Part shown: in pieces, positions 35,428-44,380 of the stretch
Layout of the letters: the number at the start of each line of letters is the position of its first letter
How positions within the stretch are numbered: position 1 is the stretch's first letter
NCBI GenBank assembly: GCA_020445945.1
Contig: JAGRFQ010000014.1
Span: 21,567-79,281, forward strand
From: Rhodocyclaceae bacterium
GTDB taxonomy: Bacteria > Pseudomonadota > Gammaproteobacteria > Burkholderiales > Rhodocyclaceae
Direction of reading: 5' to 3'
DNA: 57,715 nt
Translations under genes and position numbers: made by a program
Notes under the pieces: model-generated
The model's database searches: none
Told to the model about the DNA's origin: nothing
The model's input: only the letters and a program-made list of their open reading frames with translations

Positions 35428-36502
35428 CCGCCGCCGCTTCCTGCACGCGCTCGGTGGCGCCGCGCTGCTCGGCCCCACGCGGCTGATCGCCGGCGCGCGC
35501 GGCACGCGCCTGCTCAGTTGCCGCAGCGACGATGCCGGCCGCCACTTCGCCACCCTGTTGTCGAGCGAAGGCGCGGTGCTGTTCGATGTCGCGCTGCCCG
35601 CCCGCGGCCACGCCATCGCGCTCGCCCCCGACGCCACGCTGGCCGCCGTCGCCGCGCGCCGGCCGGGCGCATTCGTGTGGCTGCTCGATCTGGCCCGCGG
35701 CCATGTCGTCGCCCGCCTCGTTGCTCCCGCCGAGCGCCACTTCTACGGCCACAGCGCGTTCAGCGCCGACGGGCGCTATCTGTACACCACCGAAAACGAC
35801 TTCGCCGCCGGGCGCGGCGTCATCGGCATCTACGACCGCCTCGCCGGCTGGCGCAAGACCGGCGAGTTCGACAGCCACGGCGTCGGCCCGCACGAGCTCG
35901 CGCTGCTCGCCGATCGCGCCACGCTGGCGGTCGCCAATGGCGGCCTGCGCACCCACCCCGACACCCCGCGCGCCAAGCTCAACCGCGCCACCATGGCGCC
36001 CAATCTCGCGTATATCGACGCCGCCAGCGGCCGCCTGATCGAACGCGTCGAGCCGCCCGCGCGCTGGCACCAGCTCAGCATCCGCCACCTCGCGCCCGGC
36101 CCCGCCGACCAGCTCGCCCTCGCCATGCAATACGAAGGCCCGCCCGACGACGACCCGCCGCTGATCGCCCTCCACCGCCGCGGCCAGCCGCTGCGCCTGC
36201 TGCGCGCTCCCGACGCGATCCAGCAGCGCATGCGCCACTACTGCGGCAGCGTCGCCTTCAACGCCAAGGGCAGCGAATTCGCGGTCTCCTCGCCGCGCGG
36301 CGGCCTGGTCACCCGCTGGTCGGCCGACGGCGCCTACCTCGGCCACCACGACCAGCCCGACGCCTGCGGCATCGCCGCCGCCGACGCGGGATTCTGGATC
36401 AGCGACGGCACCGGCCACCTCGCGCAGACGCCGTCGCACCGCCCGCCGACACACTTCGGCGCGACGCACTGGGACAATCACCTGCTTCGGGTGACCGGAT
36501 AG
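35417..36502 (+). CDS. DUF1513 periplasmic beta-propeller-like protein with Tat signal
   Basis: 361 residues. The N-terminus has a twin-arginine signal (IDRRRFLHALGGAALLG). Repeats of about 45 residues follow, with aromatic and Asp/Gly motifs (FYGHSAFSADGRYLYTTEND, HGVGPHELALLADRATLAVANGG), as in beta propellers. DUF1513 proteins are the usual last gene of imelysin-DHOR operons. Tat export implies folding, perhaps with a cofactor, before export. Function unknown. No terminator is visible before the next promoter region. Confidence 0.85.
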   Translation: MAIDRRRFLHALGGAALLGPTRLIAGARGTRLLSCRSDDAGRHFATLLSSEGAVLFDVALPARGHAIALAPDATLAAVAARRPGAFVWLLDLARGHVVARLVAPAERHFYGHSAFSADGRYLYTTENDFAAGRGVIGIYDRLAGWRKTGEFDSHGVGPHELALLADRATLAVANGGLRTHPDTPRAKLNRATMAPNLAYIDAASGRLIERVEPPARWHQLSIRHLAPGPADQLALAMQYEGPPDDDPPLIALHRRGQPLRLLRAPDAIQQRMRHYCGSVAFNAKGSEFAVSSPRGGLVTRWSADGAYLGHHDQPDACGIAAADAGFWISDGTGHLAQTPSHRPPTHFGATHWDNHLLRVTG

Positions 36503-36640
36503 CCCCACCGCGCCCGTCCCCGGGGGCCCTCTCAAGGCCGTCAGCAAACTTTACAGTTGCCCAGAAAACGCACCGTACGCACCGGACGAACGCCATGCAA
36601 CATACTGTTCTACAACGATTTATCTGTGCTCCACCGGCGC

Positions 36641-36657
36641 TGGCGCGGGCCTTGCTT
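36641..36657 (+). promoter_or_regulatory. Sigma-54-type promoter of the first PEP-CTERM gene
   Basis: TGGCGCGGGCCTTGCTT matches TGGCAC-N5-TTGCW with a single mismatch and exact GG-N10-GC spacing. It lies about 90 bases before the start codon. PEP-CTERM genes are often driven by the PrsK/PrsR pair with sigma-54, so the context fits. Confidence 0.65.
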
Positions 36658-36748
36658 GATAAGACCATCGTCGAACGCATAGCCGTTCGACGCATCTGCC
36701 AATCATGTATTTTGCCGATTCCGGCTTAAGCTCAGGAGCACCCCATTC

Positions 36749-37510
36749 ATGACTCACTACAAACGCCTGACCCTGGCCACCGCTGTTGCGCTCGCCACCG
36801 CCAGCGCTCACGCCGCCCCCGTGTTCTGGACCGACTGGACCGGTGGCGACCTCGACGCTGGCAGCGGGTTTCAGGCCCAGGGAACAATAACCACGTCGAC
36901 CTCATCGGTTACCGTGACTTACACCAATGCAAATGGCATCGGCTTCTATCAGCCCAGCGGCGGCACGGATTACTGGGTAAACCGCAACTCGGGTCGCGAC
37001 GATAGCATTTCGCCCTATACCAGCGCCCAGGTCGACAACAGCCCCACGGGCACCGACATCATTGCCCTGCGCTACGCTGGCACCCAGACCCTGCAGTTCT
37101 CACAATCGATCGCCAACCCGGTCTTTGGCTTTGTCAGCCTGAACGGCAACGGCTACGCCTTCGATCAGGATTTCGAGATCGTCAGCGCGGGTGGCGCCGA
37201 TGGCAACGCCTGCGGCTATTGGGGCTGCGGCACGTCTTACAAGAACGTGGTCGACCTTGGCGGCGGTGTATTTGAATATCAGCTGCTGGGAACCGGCGAG
37301 CCCCACGGCACCCTGCGCTTCACCGGCGCGTTCGACACCGTCAGCTGGCGCAGCCTGAGCAGCGAAAACTGGAACGGCTTCACGGTCGGCGTTCAGGGCA
37401 CGGCGATCGAAGTGTTTCCGCCGAACCCGAGCGCACTGCCCGAACCGACAACGCTTGCCTTGTTGGGGCTGAGCCTTGCCGGACTGGGCTTCACACGCCG
37501 CCGCGCCTGA
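36749..37510 (+). CDS. PEP-CTERM sorting-domain protein
   Basis: 253 residues: signal peptide (ending SAHAAP), a beta-rich middle with two cysteine-containing loops (NACGYWGCGTSYKN), and the C-terminal sorting signal: PEP motif LPEPTTLALLG, then a hydrophobic helix and RRR at the end. Exosortase-dependent anchoring or secretion is expected, linked to exopolysaccharide and floc formation in related bacteria. No exosortase is in the window. RBS tcaggag. The sigma-54-type promoter upstream and terminator downstream make it a single-gene unit. Confidence 0.92.
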   Translation: MTHYKRLTLATAVALATASAHAAPVFWTDWTGGDLDAGSGFQAQGTITTSTSSVTVTYTNANGIGFYQPSGGTDYWVNRNSGRDDSISPYTSAQVDNSPTGTDIIALRYAGTQTLQFSQSIANPVFGFVSLNGNGYAFDQDFEIVSAGGADGNACGYWGCGTSYKNVVDLGGGVFEYQLLGTGEPHGTLRFTGAFDTVSWRSLSSENWNGFTVGVQGTAIEVFPPNPSALPEPTTLALLGLSLAGLGFTRRRA

Positions 37511-37530
37511 TCGCTTGCGCTCGATCCAGC

Positions 37531-37557
37531 AACGGCGGCTTCGGCCGCCGTTTTTTT
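37531..37557 (+). terminator. Rho-independent terminator
   Basis: The stem AACGGCGGC/GCCGCCGTT with a short loop is followed by a run of T. It closes the PEP-CTERM transcript and separates it from comM. Confidence 0.9.
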
Positions 37558-37622
37558 ACGCCAAAGTCAGTCGCCAACAATGCTTGAGACATAGCGCGAA
37601 ATCCCCGCTAGACTCACCCGTC

Positions 37623-39122
37623 ATGAGTCTCGCCATCATTCACACCCGCGCGCTCGACGGCATGGACGCGCCGCCGGTGGTCGTCGAAGTGCATCTGGCC
37701 AACGGGCTGCCGGCCTTTTCGCTGGTCGGTTTGCCGGATGCGGAGGTGCGCGAGGCGCGCGACCGGGTGCGCGCGGCGATCCAGACCAGTCAGTTCGAGT
37801 TTCCGGCGCGGCGCATCACGGTCAATCTCGCGCCGGCCGATCTGCCCAAGGAGAGCGGGCGCTTCGATCTGCCGATCGCGCTGGGGATTCTGGCGGCCTC
37901 CGATCAGCTCGAGGCGAGCGCGCTGGAGGGCTACGAGTTTGCCGGCGAGCTGTCGCTGACCGGCGCGCTGCGGCCGGTGCGCGGGGCGCTGGCGATGGCG
38001 CTGCAGAGCCGCGCGGCCGGGCGCACGCTGATCGTGCCCACCGCGAGCGCGCCGGAGGCAGCGCTGGTGCGCGGGGCGCGGGTGCATCCGGCGGATGCCT
38101 TGCTGGCGGTGTGCGCGCATCTGAACGGGCACGAAAGTCTGCCGCTCGCGGTGGCGCCGGCCGGGTGCGCCTCCGCGCCGCCGGGCCCCGATCTGGCCGA
38201 TGTGAAGGGGCAGCTCGAAGCGCGCCGGGCGCTGGAGATTGTCGCCAGCGGTGGCCATTCGCTGCTGATGTTCGGCCCGCCGGGCACCGGCAAGTCGATG
38301 CTCGCGCAGCGTCTGCCGGGCATCTTGCCGCCGATGGACGAGGCCGAGGCGCTGGCGTCGGCCGGCGTGCATTCGCTGCTCGGGCGTTTTGATGCCGCGT
38401 GCTGGGGGCAGCGGGCGTTTCGCAGCCCGCACCATTCGGCCTCGGCGCCGGCGATCGTCGGCGGCGGCACCTTGCCGCGGCCGGGCGAGATCAGCCTCGC
38501 GCATCACGGGGTGCTGTTTCTCGACGAGTTGCCGGAGTTCGACCGGCGGGTGCTGGAGGCGCTGCGCGAGCCGCTGGAGACCGGCCACGTGGATGTGGCC
38601 CGGGCGAGCCGGCGGGCGCGTTTTCCGGCCCGCTTCCAGCTCGTCGCGGCGATGAATCCGTGCCCCTGCGGGCATCGCGGCGATCCGCGCCGGGCGTGCC
38701 GGTGCACGCCGGATCAGGTGGCGCGCTATCACGCCAGGCTCTCCGGCCCGCTGCTCGACCGCATCGACGTGATGCTCGAAGTGCCGGCGCTGACGGCCGA
38801 CGAGTTGCACAGTGCCACCCCCGGCGAGGCCAGCGCGGCGGTGCGCCGGCGGGTGCTCGCCGCGCGCGAGTGCCAGCAGGCGCGCCAGCAGTGCGCCAAT
38901 GCGCAACTGGCCGGCCGGGCGCTGACCCGTCACTGCCCACTCGACGATGCGGCGCGGGCGCTGCTCGGGCGCGCCATCGAGCGCCTCGGCCTGTCGGCGC
39001 GCGGGCACGACCGGATTCTGCGGGTGGCGCGCAGCATCGCCGATCTGGCCGGCGCGGCGGTGATCGACCGCGTGCATCTGGCCGAGGCGATCCAGTACCG
39101 CCGCGCGCTGGCCACGCGCTGA
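37623..39122 (+). CDS. comM: ComM (YifB family Mg-chelatase-like AAA+ ATPase)
   Basis: 499 residues from the ATG at 37623. The N-terminal ChlI/Lon-like domain reads LAIIHTRALDGMDAPPVVVE and LPAFSLVGLPDAEVREARDR. The AAA+ core has Walker A GPPGTGKSMLAQRLPG, Walker B LFLDELPEF, and a zinc-like CPCGHRGDPRRACRC insertion. A Mg-chelatase C domain closes it. ComM is a hexameric branch-migration helicase that aids integration of DNA taken up by transformation. It is monocistronic. A TfoX-domain gene lies elsewhere in the window (53425), but no uptake pilus genes are seen. Confidence 0.94.
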   Translation: MSLAIIHTRALDGMDAPPVVVEVHLANGLPAFSLVGLPDAEVREARDRVRAAIQTSQFEFPARRITVNLAPADLPKESGRFDLPIALGILAASDQLEASALEGYEFAGELSLTGALRPVRGALAMALQSRAAGRTLIVPTASAPEAALVRGARVHPADALLAVCAHLNGHESLPLAVAPAGCASAPPGPDLADVKGQLEARRALEIVASGGHSLLMFGPPGTGKSMLAQRLPGILPPMDEAEALASAGVHSLLGRFDAACWGQRAFRSPHHSASAPAIVGGGTLPRPGEISLAHHGVLFLDELPEFDRRVLEALREPLETGHVDVARASRRARFPARFQLVAAMNPCPCGHRGDPRRACRCTPDQVARYHARLSGPLLDRIDVMLEVPALTADELHSATPGEASAAVRRRVLAARECQQARQQCANAQLAGRALTRHCPLDDAARALLGRAIERLGLSARGHDRILRVARSIADLAGAAVIDRVHLAEAIQYRRALATR

Positions 39123-39172
39123 GGCGACAGGCCGGCTACACTCGCCCTTTCCCTTCCTTTTTTCCGCCTCCC

Positions 39173-40375
39173 ATGCCGGCAACGCATCGCTTCCTGGCCG
39201 CCATTCTGGCGGCGCTGGCGGCCATCGGACCGTTCTCGATCGACACCTACCTGCCCGCCTTTCACGACATCGGCGCCGGGCTGGCGGCGCACGCCTACGA
39301 CGTTCAGCTCACGCTCACCTTCTACATGGGGCCGTTTGCCTTCATGGTGCTGTGGCACGGTGCGCTGGCCGACCGTTTTGGCCGGCGCAATGTGATTCTG
39401 GTGGCGATGGCGGTGTTCGCGCTGGCCTCGCTGGGCTGCGCGCTGGCGCCGTCGATCCACTGGCTGTGGCTCGGCCGTGCGCTGCAGGGGATGAGCGCGG
39501 GGGCGGGGATGGTGGTTGGTCGGGCGGTGGTGCGCGACGTGTTCGACGGCGCGCAGGCACAGCGCGTGATGTCGCAGGTGATGATGATGTTCGCCATCGC
39601 GCCGGCGATTGCACCGATCATCGGCGGCTGGATTCTAGCGCTGGCCTCGTGGCGCGCGATCTTCGTGTTCCTGGCCCTGTTCGGCCTCGCGCTGCTGGTC
39701 ATCAGCGCCCGCCAGCTGCCCGAGACCCTGCCGCCGGACAAGCGCCAGAGCCTGCATCCGGCCGCGCTGGCGCGTGCCTATCTGGCGGTCGTGCGCGACC
39801 CGGTGTTCCTGTGCGTGACCGCGGCGGTGGCCTTCAACTTCAACGGCTTCTTCATCTACGTGCTGTCGGCGCCGACCTTTCTGGTGACCCATCTCGGGCT
39901 GTCGCCGCAGGCCTTCGGCTGGCTGTTCATTCCGGCGATGGTGGGGATGATGAGCGGCGCCTGGCTGTCGGGCCGGCTGGCCGGCGCGTGGCGCCCCGGG
40001 CGCACCATCGCCGCCGGCTTTGTGGTGATGGCGCTGGCCGCCGCGCTCAACCTCGTCATCCACCAGCTCGGCGCGCCGGGTCTGCCGGCGTCGGTGGTGC
40101 CGATTCCGCTGTACACCTTCGGCATGGCGCTGGCGATGCCCAGCCTGAGCCTGATCGCGCTGGACCGCTTTCCGGCGCGGCGCGGGCTCGCCGCCAGCTG
40201 CCAGAGCTTCATGCAGATGGCGCTCAACGCCTTCACCGCAGCGATCACCGCACCGCTGCTGTGGGCCAGCGTGGCGCACATGAGCTTCGGCATGGCGGGC
40301 TATCTTGCGCTGGGCGCGGTGGCGTTCACGCTGGCCCACCGTCTGGCCCGGCGGGGCGCTGTCACGCCGCAGTAA
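39173..40375 (+). CDS. Bcr/CflA-type MFS multidrug exporter
   Basis: 400 residues, twelve helices. The opening FLAAILAALAAIGPFSIDTYLPAF is the signature of the Bcr/CflA subfamily (proton-driven export of bicyclomycin, chloramphenicol and similar drugs). Loop 2-3 has GALADRFGRRNV. No strong ribosome-binding site is visible before the ATG at 39173, only a pyrimidine-rich tract, so the start is moderately certain. It follows comM by 50 bases. Confidence 0.9.
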   Translation: MPATHRFLAAILAALAAIGPFSIDTYLPAFHDIGAGLAAHAYDVQLTLTFYMGPFAFMVLWHGALADRFGRRNVILVAMAVFALASLGCALAPSIHWLWLGRALQGMSAGAGMVVGRAVVRDVFDGAQAQRVMSQVMMMFAIAPAIAPIIGGWILALASWRAIFVFLALFGLALLVISARQLPETLPPDKRQSLHPAALARAYLAVVRDPVFLCVTAAVAFNFNGFFIYVLSAPTFLVTHLGLSPQAFGWLFIPAMVGMMSGAWLSGRLAGAWRPGRTIAAGFVVMALAAALNLVIHQLGAPGLPASVVPIPLYTFGMALAMPSLSLIALDRFPARRGLAASCQSFMQMALNAFTAAITAPLLWASVAHMSFGMAGYLALGAVAFTLAHRLARRGAVTPQ

Positions 40376-40461
40376 CACGCACCGACCATCCTTGCACCTT
40401 GATGCGCGCGCGATTGTGCGCACCGGCGCGCCGGAAAACCAGAACCGACAAGGATGCGATC

Positions 40462-41916
40462 ATGACCTTGAAACCCCTCGCCATCGCCGCGCTGGCTACC
40501 GCCAGCCTGTGCGCCGGCCACGCCGCGGCCGCCAGCGCGGTCGTCCCGCCCAGCCTCGGGTGGTCGCAGTTGTGGACCACCAGCCACAGCGGCGATGCCG
40601 AGATCGTCGATTTCGACAGCACCACCAACACGCTGTGGGTCACCGGTGCGAGCGGCATCGACGTGCTCAGCCTGAGCACCGGCGGGCTGCAGACGCACCT
40701 CGATCTGAGCAGCTTCGGCAGTGTCAACAGCGTGAGCATTTTCAATGGCCTGGCCGCGGTTGCGGTGGCCGCGCCGACGATCACCGATCCGGGCACGGTG
40801 CGCTTCTACAACACCACGACGTTTGCCGTCGATGGCGTGGTCAACGTCGGCGCGCTGCCCGACATGGTGACCTTCACCGCCGACGGCGCGCGCGTGCTGG
40901 TGGCCAACGAGGGCGAGGCCAAGGACGGCGTCGACCCGCTGGGCAGCGTGTCGATCATCGACGTGGCCACGCGCAACGCGGCCAGCCCGACGGTCGCCAC
41001 TGCCGGCTTCGGCGGCGTGAGTCTGCCGGCCGGGGTGCGCTCGACCACGCTGGCCGACATCGAGCCCGAATACATCGCGGTGGCGCCGGACGGCCATACC
41101 GCCTTCGTTGCGCTGCAGGAGGCCAACGCCATCGCCACGCTGGACCTGAACACCAACAGCTTCACTTCGGTGGCGGCGCTGGGTACCAAGGATTTTTCGC
41201 AGCCCGGCAACGCCATCGACCCCAACGACAGGGACGGCAGCATTGCGCTGCGCAGCGTGAATGCCCGCGGCTTGTACCAGCCCGACGGCATTGCCAGCTA
41301 CGCCGCCAACGGCCAGACCTACATCGTCAGCGCCAACGAGGGCGATGCCCGCGCCGACGAGAGCGACGAAGCACGTGCCGGCACGCTCGGCGTGAGCGGC
41401 GATCTGGCGCGTCTGACCCTCTCCACGCTCGACTCCAGCGCCAGCGATCTGGTGGCCTTCGGCGCGCGCTCGTTCTCGATCTGGGACGCCAACGGCAACC
41501 CGGTGTTCGACTCCGGCAACCAGCTTGAAATGGAAGCCATCGCGCGCGGCATCTACGACGACGGCCGCAGCGACAACAAGGGCGTGGAGCCCGAAGGCGT
41601 GAGCCTGATGGAGATCGCTGGCCGCACCATCGCCTTCATCGGCCTCGAACGCACCACCCGCAGCGCGATCGCGATGTACGACGTGACCGACCCGGCCAAT
41701 GCCAGCTTCATCGACATGATCGTCGGCACGAGCGACATCGCCCCCGAAGGGCTCAAGGCCTTCGCGGTGGGTAGCGAACTGTTCCTCGCCGTATCCAACG
41801 AGCAATCCGCCACCACCACGCTGTATGCGCTGGCGCCGGTGCCGGAGCCCGAAACCTGGGCGCTGATGCTCGCCGGCCTGGGCCTGCTCGGCCGCGCCGC
41901 GCGACGCCGCCGCTGA
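40462..41916 (+). CDS. PEP-CTERM choice-of-anchor I family protein
   Basis: 484 residues: signal peptide (ending HAAAA), then a repeat-rich beta-propeller-like body typical of choice-of-anchor I proteins (TFTADGARVLVANEGEA, PEYIAVAPDGHTAFVALQEA, YIVSANEGDARADESDE). It ends with a PEP-CTERM tail, VPEPETWALMLAGLGLL plus RRRR. RBS aagga. It is exported and probably processed by an exosortase at the envelope. The acidic loops suggest calcium binding. Unlike the first PEP-CTERM gene, no sigma-54-type promoter is seen in the 86-base upstream gap. Confidence 0.9.
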   Translation: MTLKPLAIAALATASLCAGHAAAASAVVPPSLGWSQLWTTSHSGDAEIVDFDSTTNTLWVTGASGIDVLSLSTGGLQTHLDLSSFGSVNSVSIFNGLAAVAVAAPTITDPGTVRFYNTTTFAVDGVVNVGALPDMVTFTADGARVLVANEGEAKDGVDPLGSVSIIDVATRNAASPTVATAGFGGVSLPAGVRSTTLADIEPEYIAVAPDGHTAFVALQEANAIATLDLNTNSFTSVAALGTKDFSQPGNAIDPNDRDGSIALRSVNARGLYQPDGIASYAANGQTYIVSANEGDARADESDEARAGTLGVSGDLARLTLSTLDSSASDLVAFGARSFSIWDANGNPVFDSGNQLEMEAIARGIYDDGRSDNKGVEPEGVSLMEIAGRTIAFIGLERTTRSAIAMYDVTDPANASFIDMIVGTSDIAPEGLKAFAVGSELFLAVSNEQSATTTLYALAPVPEPETWALMLAGLGLLGRAARRRR

Positions 41917-41939
41917 CTCGGCCTGCCGGCAGTCATTCC

Positions 41940-41965
41940 AACGCGGCGCGCGCCGCGTTTTTTTT
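41940..41965 (+). terminator. Rho-independent terminator
   Basis: The near-perfect palindrome AACGCGGCGC/GCGCCGCGTT is followed by eight T. It ends the second PEP-CTERM transcript. Confidence 0.92.
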
Positions 41966-42151
41966 GTTCGGGCGCGATGCATCACGCTGGTGCATCAGCA
42001 CCGCGCTTGCCCGGCATGAGCACCGCCAGCGTACCGTCAGCCGCCGCGATTGGCCGCACCAGCGGCGGCGGATGCAGGTATGATTTTTGCCTTTCCTCTC
42101 GCGGACACGCCATGTGGCGTAATCGCACCCTCACGTTTTACAGGACAGAAC

Positions 42152-42859
42152 ATGCGCTCTATCAACTTCATCGGCGGCGAGAAAGGCGGCGTCGGCAAAT
42201 CCGTGGTGGCCCGCGCGCTGGCACAGTACTTCATCGACCACGGCCGGCCGTTCACCGGCTTCGACACCGACCGCTCGCACACCTCGTTCCTGCGCTTCTA
42301 TGCCGACTACGCCGCGCCGGTGGTGGTCGACAACTACGAAGGGCTCGACCTCGTCGCCAGCGTGTTTGAAGACAGCGGCGACGAAGACGAAGGCCCGCAC
42401 AGCGTGATCGTCGATCTCGCCGCCCAGACTGCCCAACCGGTCGCGCGCTGGATCGGCGACGCCGACGTGATGGCGCTGATGGAAGAAATGAACGTGGCGG
42501 TCAACTTCTGGCACGTTGCCGACGCCGGGGCCGACTCGGTGGCGCTGCTGCAAAACCTGGTCGACACCTATCGCGCCGGCCCGAACTACTTCGTGGTCAA
42601 GAACCGCGGCCGCGGCAGCGACTTCTCGCAGCTCGACGCCTCCACCGCGCTCGCCGATGCCGTCGCGCTGGGCGCCCGCGTGATCACCCTGCCCGAACTC
42701 CACGAGACCAGCATGCGCAAGATCGACCGCGCCAACGCCAGTTTCTGGGCCGCGGCCAACGTCCGCACCGGCCCCAGCGCGCTTGGCATGATGGAGCGCC
42801 AGCGCGTCAAGACCTGGCTGAAGGCCGTGTATGGCGCCTTCGATACGCTGCCGGTGTAG
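42152..42859 (+). CDS. Orphan ParA/MinD-like P-loop ATPase
   Basis: 235 residues from the ATG at 42152. The deviant Walker A motif GGEKGGVGKS follows the first strand (INFI), and the second lysine marks the ParA/MinD/Soj superfamily. DTDRSHTSF resembles the A' motif, and VIVDLAAQTAQ the Walker B strand. No ParB, partition site, plasmid or pilus gene is adjacent. It could position a cellular cargo, or be a remnant of a mobilisation module. It converges on livF. Confidence 0.82.
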   Translation: MRSINFIGGEKGGVGKSVVARALAQYFIDHGRPFTGFDTDRSHTSFLRFYADYAAPVVVDNYEGLDLVASVFEDSGDEDEGPHSVIVDLAAQTAQPVARWIGDADVMALMEEMNVAVNFWHVADAGADSVALLQNLVDTYRAGPNYFVVKNRGRGSDFSQLDASTALADAVALGARVITLPELHETSMRKIDRANASFWAAANVRTGPSALGMMERQRVKTWLKAVYGAFDTLPV

Positions 42860-42888
42860 GCCCGCTGCGGGTCGCCACCGCGCAGGCC

Positions 42889-43617
42889 TCATTCGCCAAG
42901 GTAGGCCGCGCGCACGCTGGGATCGGCGAGCAAGGCCCGACCGCTGCCGGAGAGCGTGATCCGGCCCGATTCCATGACGTAGCCACGGCTCGCAAACGCG
43001 AGCGCGAGGTGGGCGTTCTGCTCGACCAGCAACACCGTCACGCCATCGTCCCGGACCGTCTGCACGACCTCGAAGATCTTTTCGACCACTTGCGGTGCGA
43101 GGCCCATCGACGGCTCGTCGAGCAGCAGCAGCCGGGGGCGCGAGAGCAATGCGCGGCCGATCGCGAGCATTTGCTGTTCGCCGCCCGAGAGCGTGCCGGC
43201 AACCTGCGCGAGACGCTCGCGGATGCGCGGGAGCAGGGTGTAGACGCGGTCGAGATCGGTCTCGATCGCGTCGGCATCATCGCGCGCGTAGGCACCCATG
43301 CGCAGATTCTCCTCGACCGTCAGGCGGGTGAAGATGCCGCGTCCCTCGGGCACCAGCGCGATACCGCGCCGCACCCGCCGATGCGCGGGCAGCGCGCCGA
43401 TATCGTCGCCCGCGTAGGCGATGCGTCCGCCGGCGAGCGGCAACATGCCGGCGATGGCGTTGAGGGTGGTGGTCTTGCCGGCACCGTTGGCGCCGATGAG
43501 ACACACCATTTCGCCGGCGTAGAGTTCGAGGCTGACGCCTTTGAGCGCCTGGATGCCGCCGTAGGCAACGCGGATGTCGTCGACCTGCAGCAGCGGCGCG
43601 GCGGGGTTAGTGTGCAT
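42889..43617 (-). CDS. livF: Branched-chain amino acid-type ABC transporter ATPase LivF
   Basis: 242 residues. Walker A GANGAGKTTTLNA, signature LSGGEQQMLAIGRAL, Walker B LLLLDEPSMGLAP and the switch histidine in LLVEQNAHLAL are intact. It is the second ATPase of an HAAT-family importer and overlaps livG by 11 bases. Members of this family carry branched-chain amino acids, urea, amides or aromatic acids. The substrate cannot be fixed because the binding-protein gene is missing from the cluster. Confidence 0.92.
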   Translation of the reverse strand: MHTNPAAPLLQVDDIRVAYGGIQALKGVSLELYAGEMVCLIGANGAGKTTTLNAIAGMLPLAGGRIAYAGDDIGALPAHRRVRRGIALVPEGRGIFTRLTVEENLRMGAYARDDADAIETDLDRVYTLLPRIRERLAQVAGTLSGGEQQMLAIGRALLSRPRLLLLDEPSMGLAPQVVEKIFEVVQTVRDDGVTVLLVEQNAHLALAFASRGYVMESGRITLSGSGRALLADPSVRAAYLGE

Positions 43618-44380
43618 CGCCGCCCCCGCCGAGATAGGCGCTGATCACGGCCGGGTCTTGCTGCACCACCGCGGGCACGTCTTCGGCGATCTTGCGGCCG
43701 AAGTCGAGCACCGCGACGCGGTCGCACAGCCCCATCACCAGTTTGACGTCGTGCTCGATGAGCAGCACCGTCACACCGTCGTGGCGGATCTGCTCGATCA
43801 GCGTCTTGAGATGGCCGGTTTCGGTGGCGTTCATGCCCGCGGCCGGTTCGTCCAGCGCCAGCAGCTGCGGCTCGGCAGCCAGCGCGCGGGCGATTTCGAG
43901 GCGCCGCTGGTCGCCGTAGGAGAGCTTGGTACACAGGGTGTCGGCAAAGCGCGCGATGCCGACGTAGGCCAGCAGCGCGAAGGCGCGCTCGGTGGTCAGG
44001 CGCTCTTCTTCGCGGGTGCGGCGGTTCTGGCTGAGGATGCCCCACACTCCGGCGCGGGTGCGGATGTGGTGGCCGGCCATCACGTTTTCGAGGGCCGTCA
44101 TCTTGCCGAACAGGCGGATGTTCTGGAAGGTCCGTGCGATGCCGGCCGCGACCACGCGGTGCGGCTGGCCGGTGGGCAGGGCGCTGCCGTTGAACACGAA
44201 TTCGCCCGCATCCGGCGTGTAGGCGCCGGTGAGCACGTTGAAGAAGGTCGTCTTGCCGGCGCCGTTGGGGCCGATCAGGCCATACACCTCACCGCGGTTG
44301 ATGGTCAGCGACACGTCATCCAGCGCGGTGAGGCCGCCAAAACGTTTGCCGATGCCGCGCGCCTCGAGCAGCGAAATCAT
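43607..44380 (-). CDS. livG: Branched-chain amino acid-type ABC transporter ATPase LivG
   Basis: 257 residues from the ATG at 44380. Walker A GPNGAGKTTFFNV, the LivG-specific QNIRLFGKMTALENVM segment, signature LSYGDQRRLEIARAL, Walker B LLALDEPAAGMN, and the extended C-terminus typical of LivG (GRKIAEDVPAVVQ) are present. It overlaps livM by 4 bases and livF by 11, so the four liv genes are tightly coupled. Confidence 0.93.
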   Translation of the reverse strand: MISLLEARGIGKRFGGLTALDDVSLTINRGEVYGLIGPNGAGKTTFFNVLTGAYTPDAGEFVFNGSALPTGQPHRVVAAGIARTFQNIRLFGKMTALENVMAGHHIRTRAGVWGILSQNRRTREEERLTTERAFALLAYVGIARFADTLCTKLSYGDQRRLEIARALAAEPQLLALDEPAAGMNATETGHLKTLIEQIRHDGVTVLLIEHDVKLVMGLCDRVAVLDFGRKIAEDVPAVVQQDPAVISAYLGGGGDAH

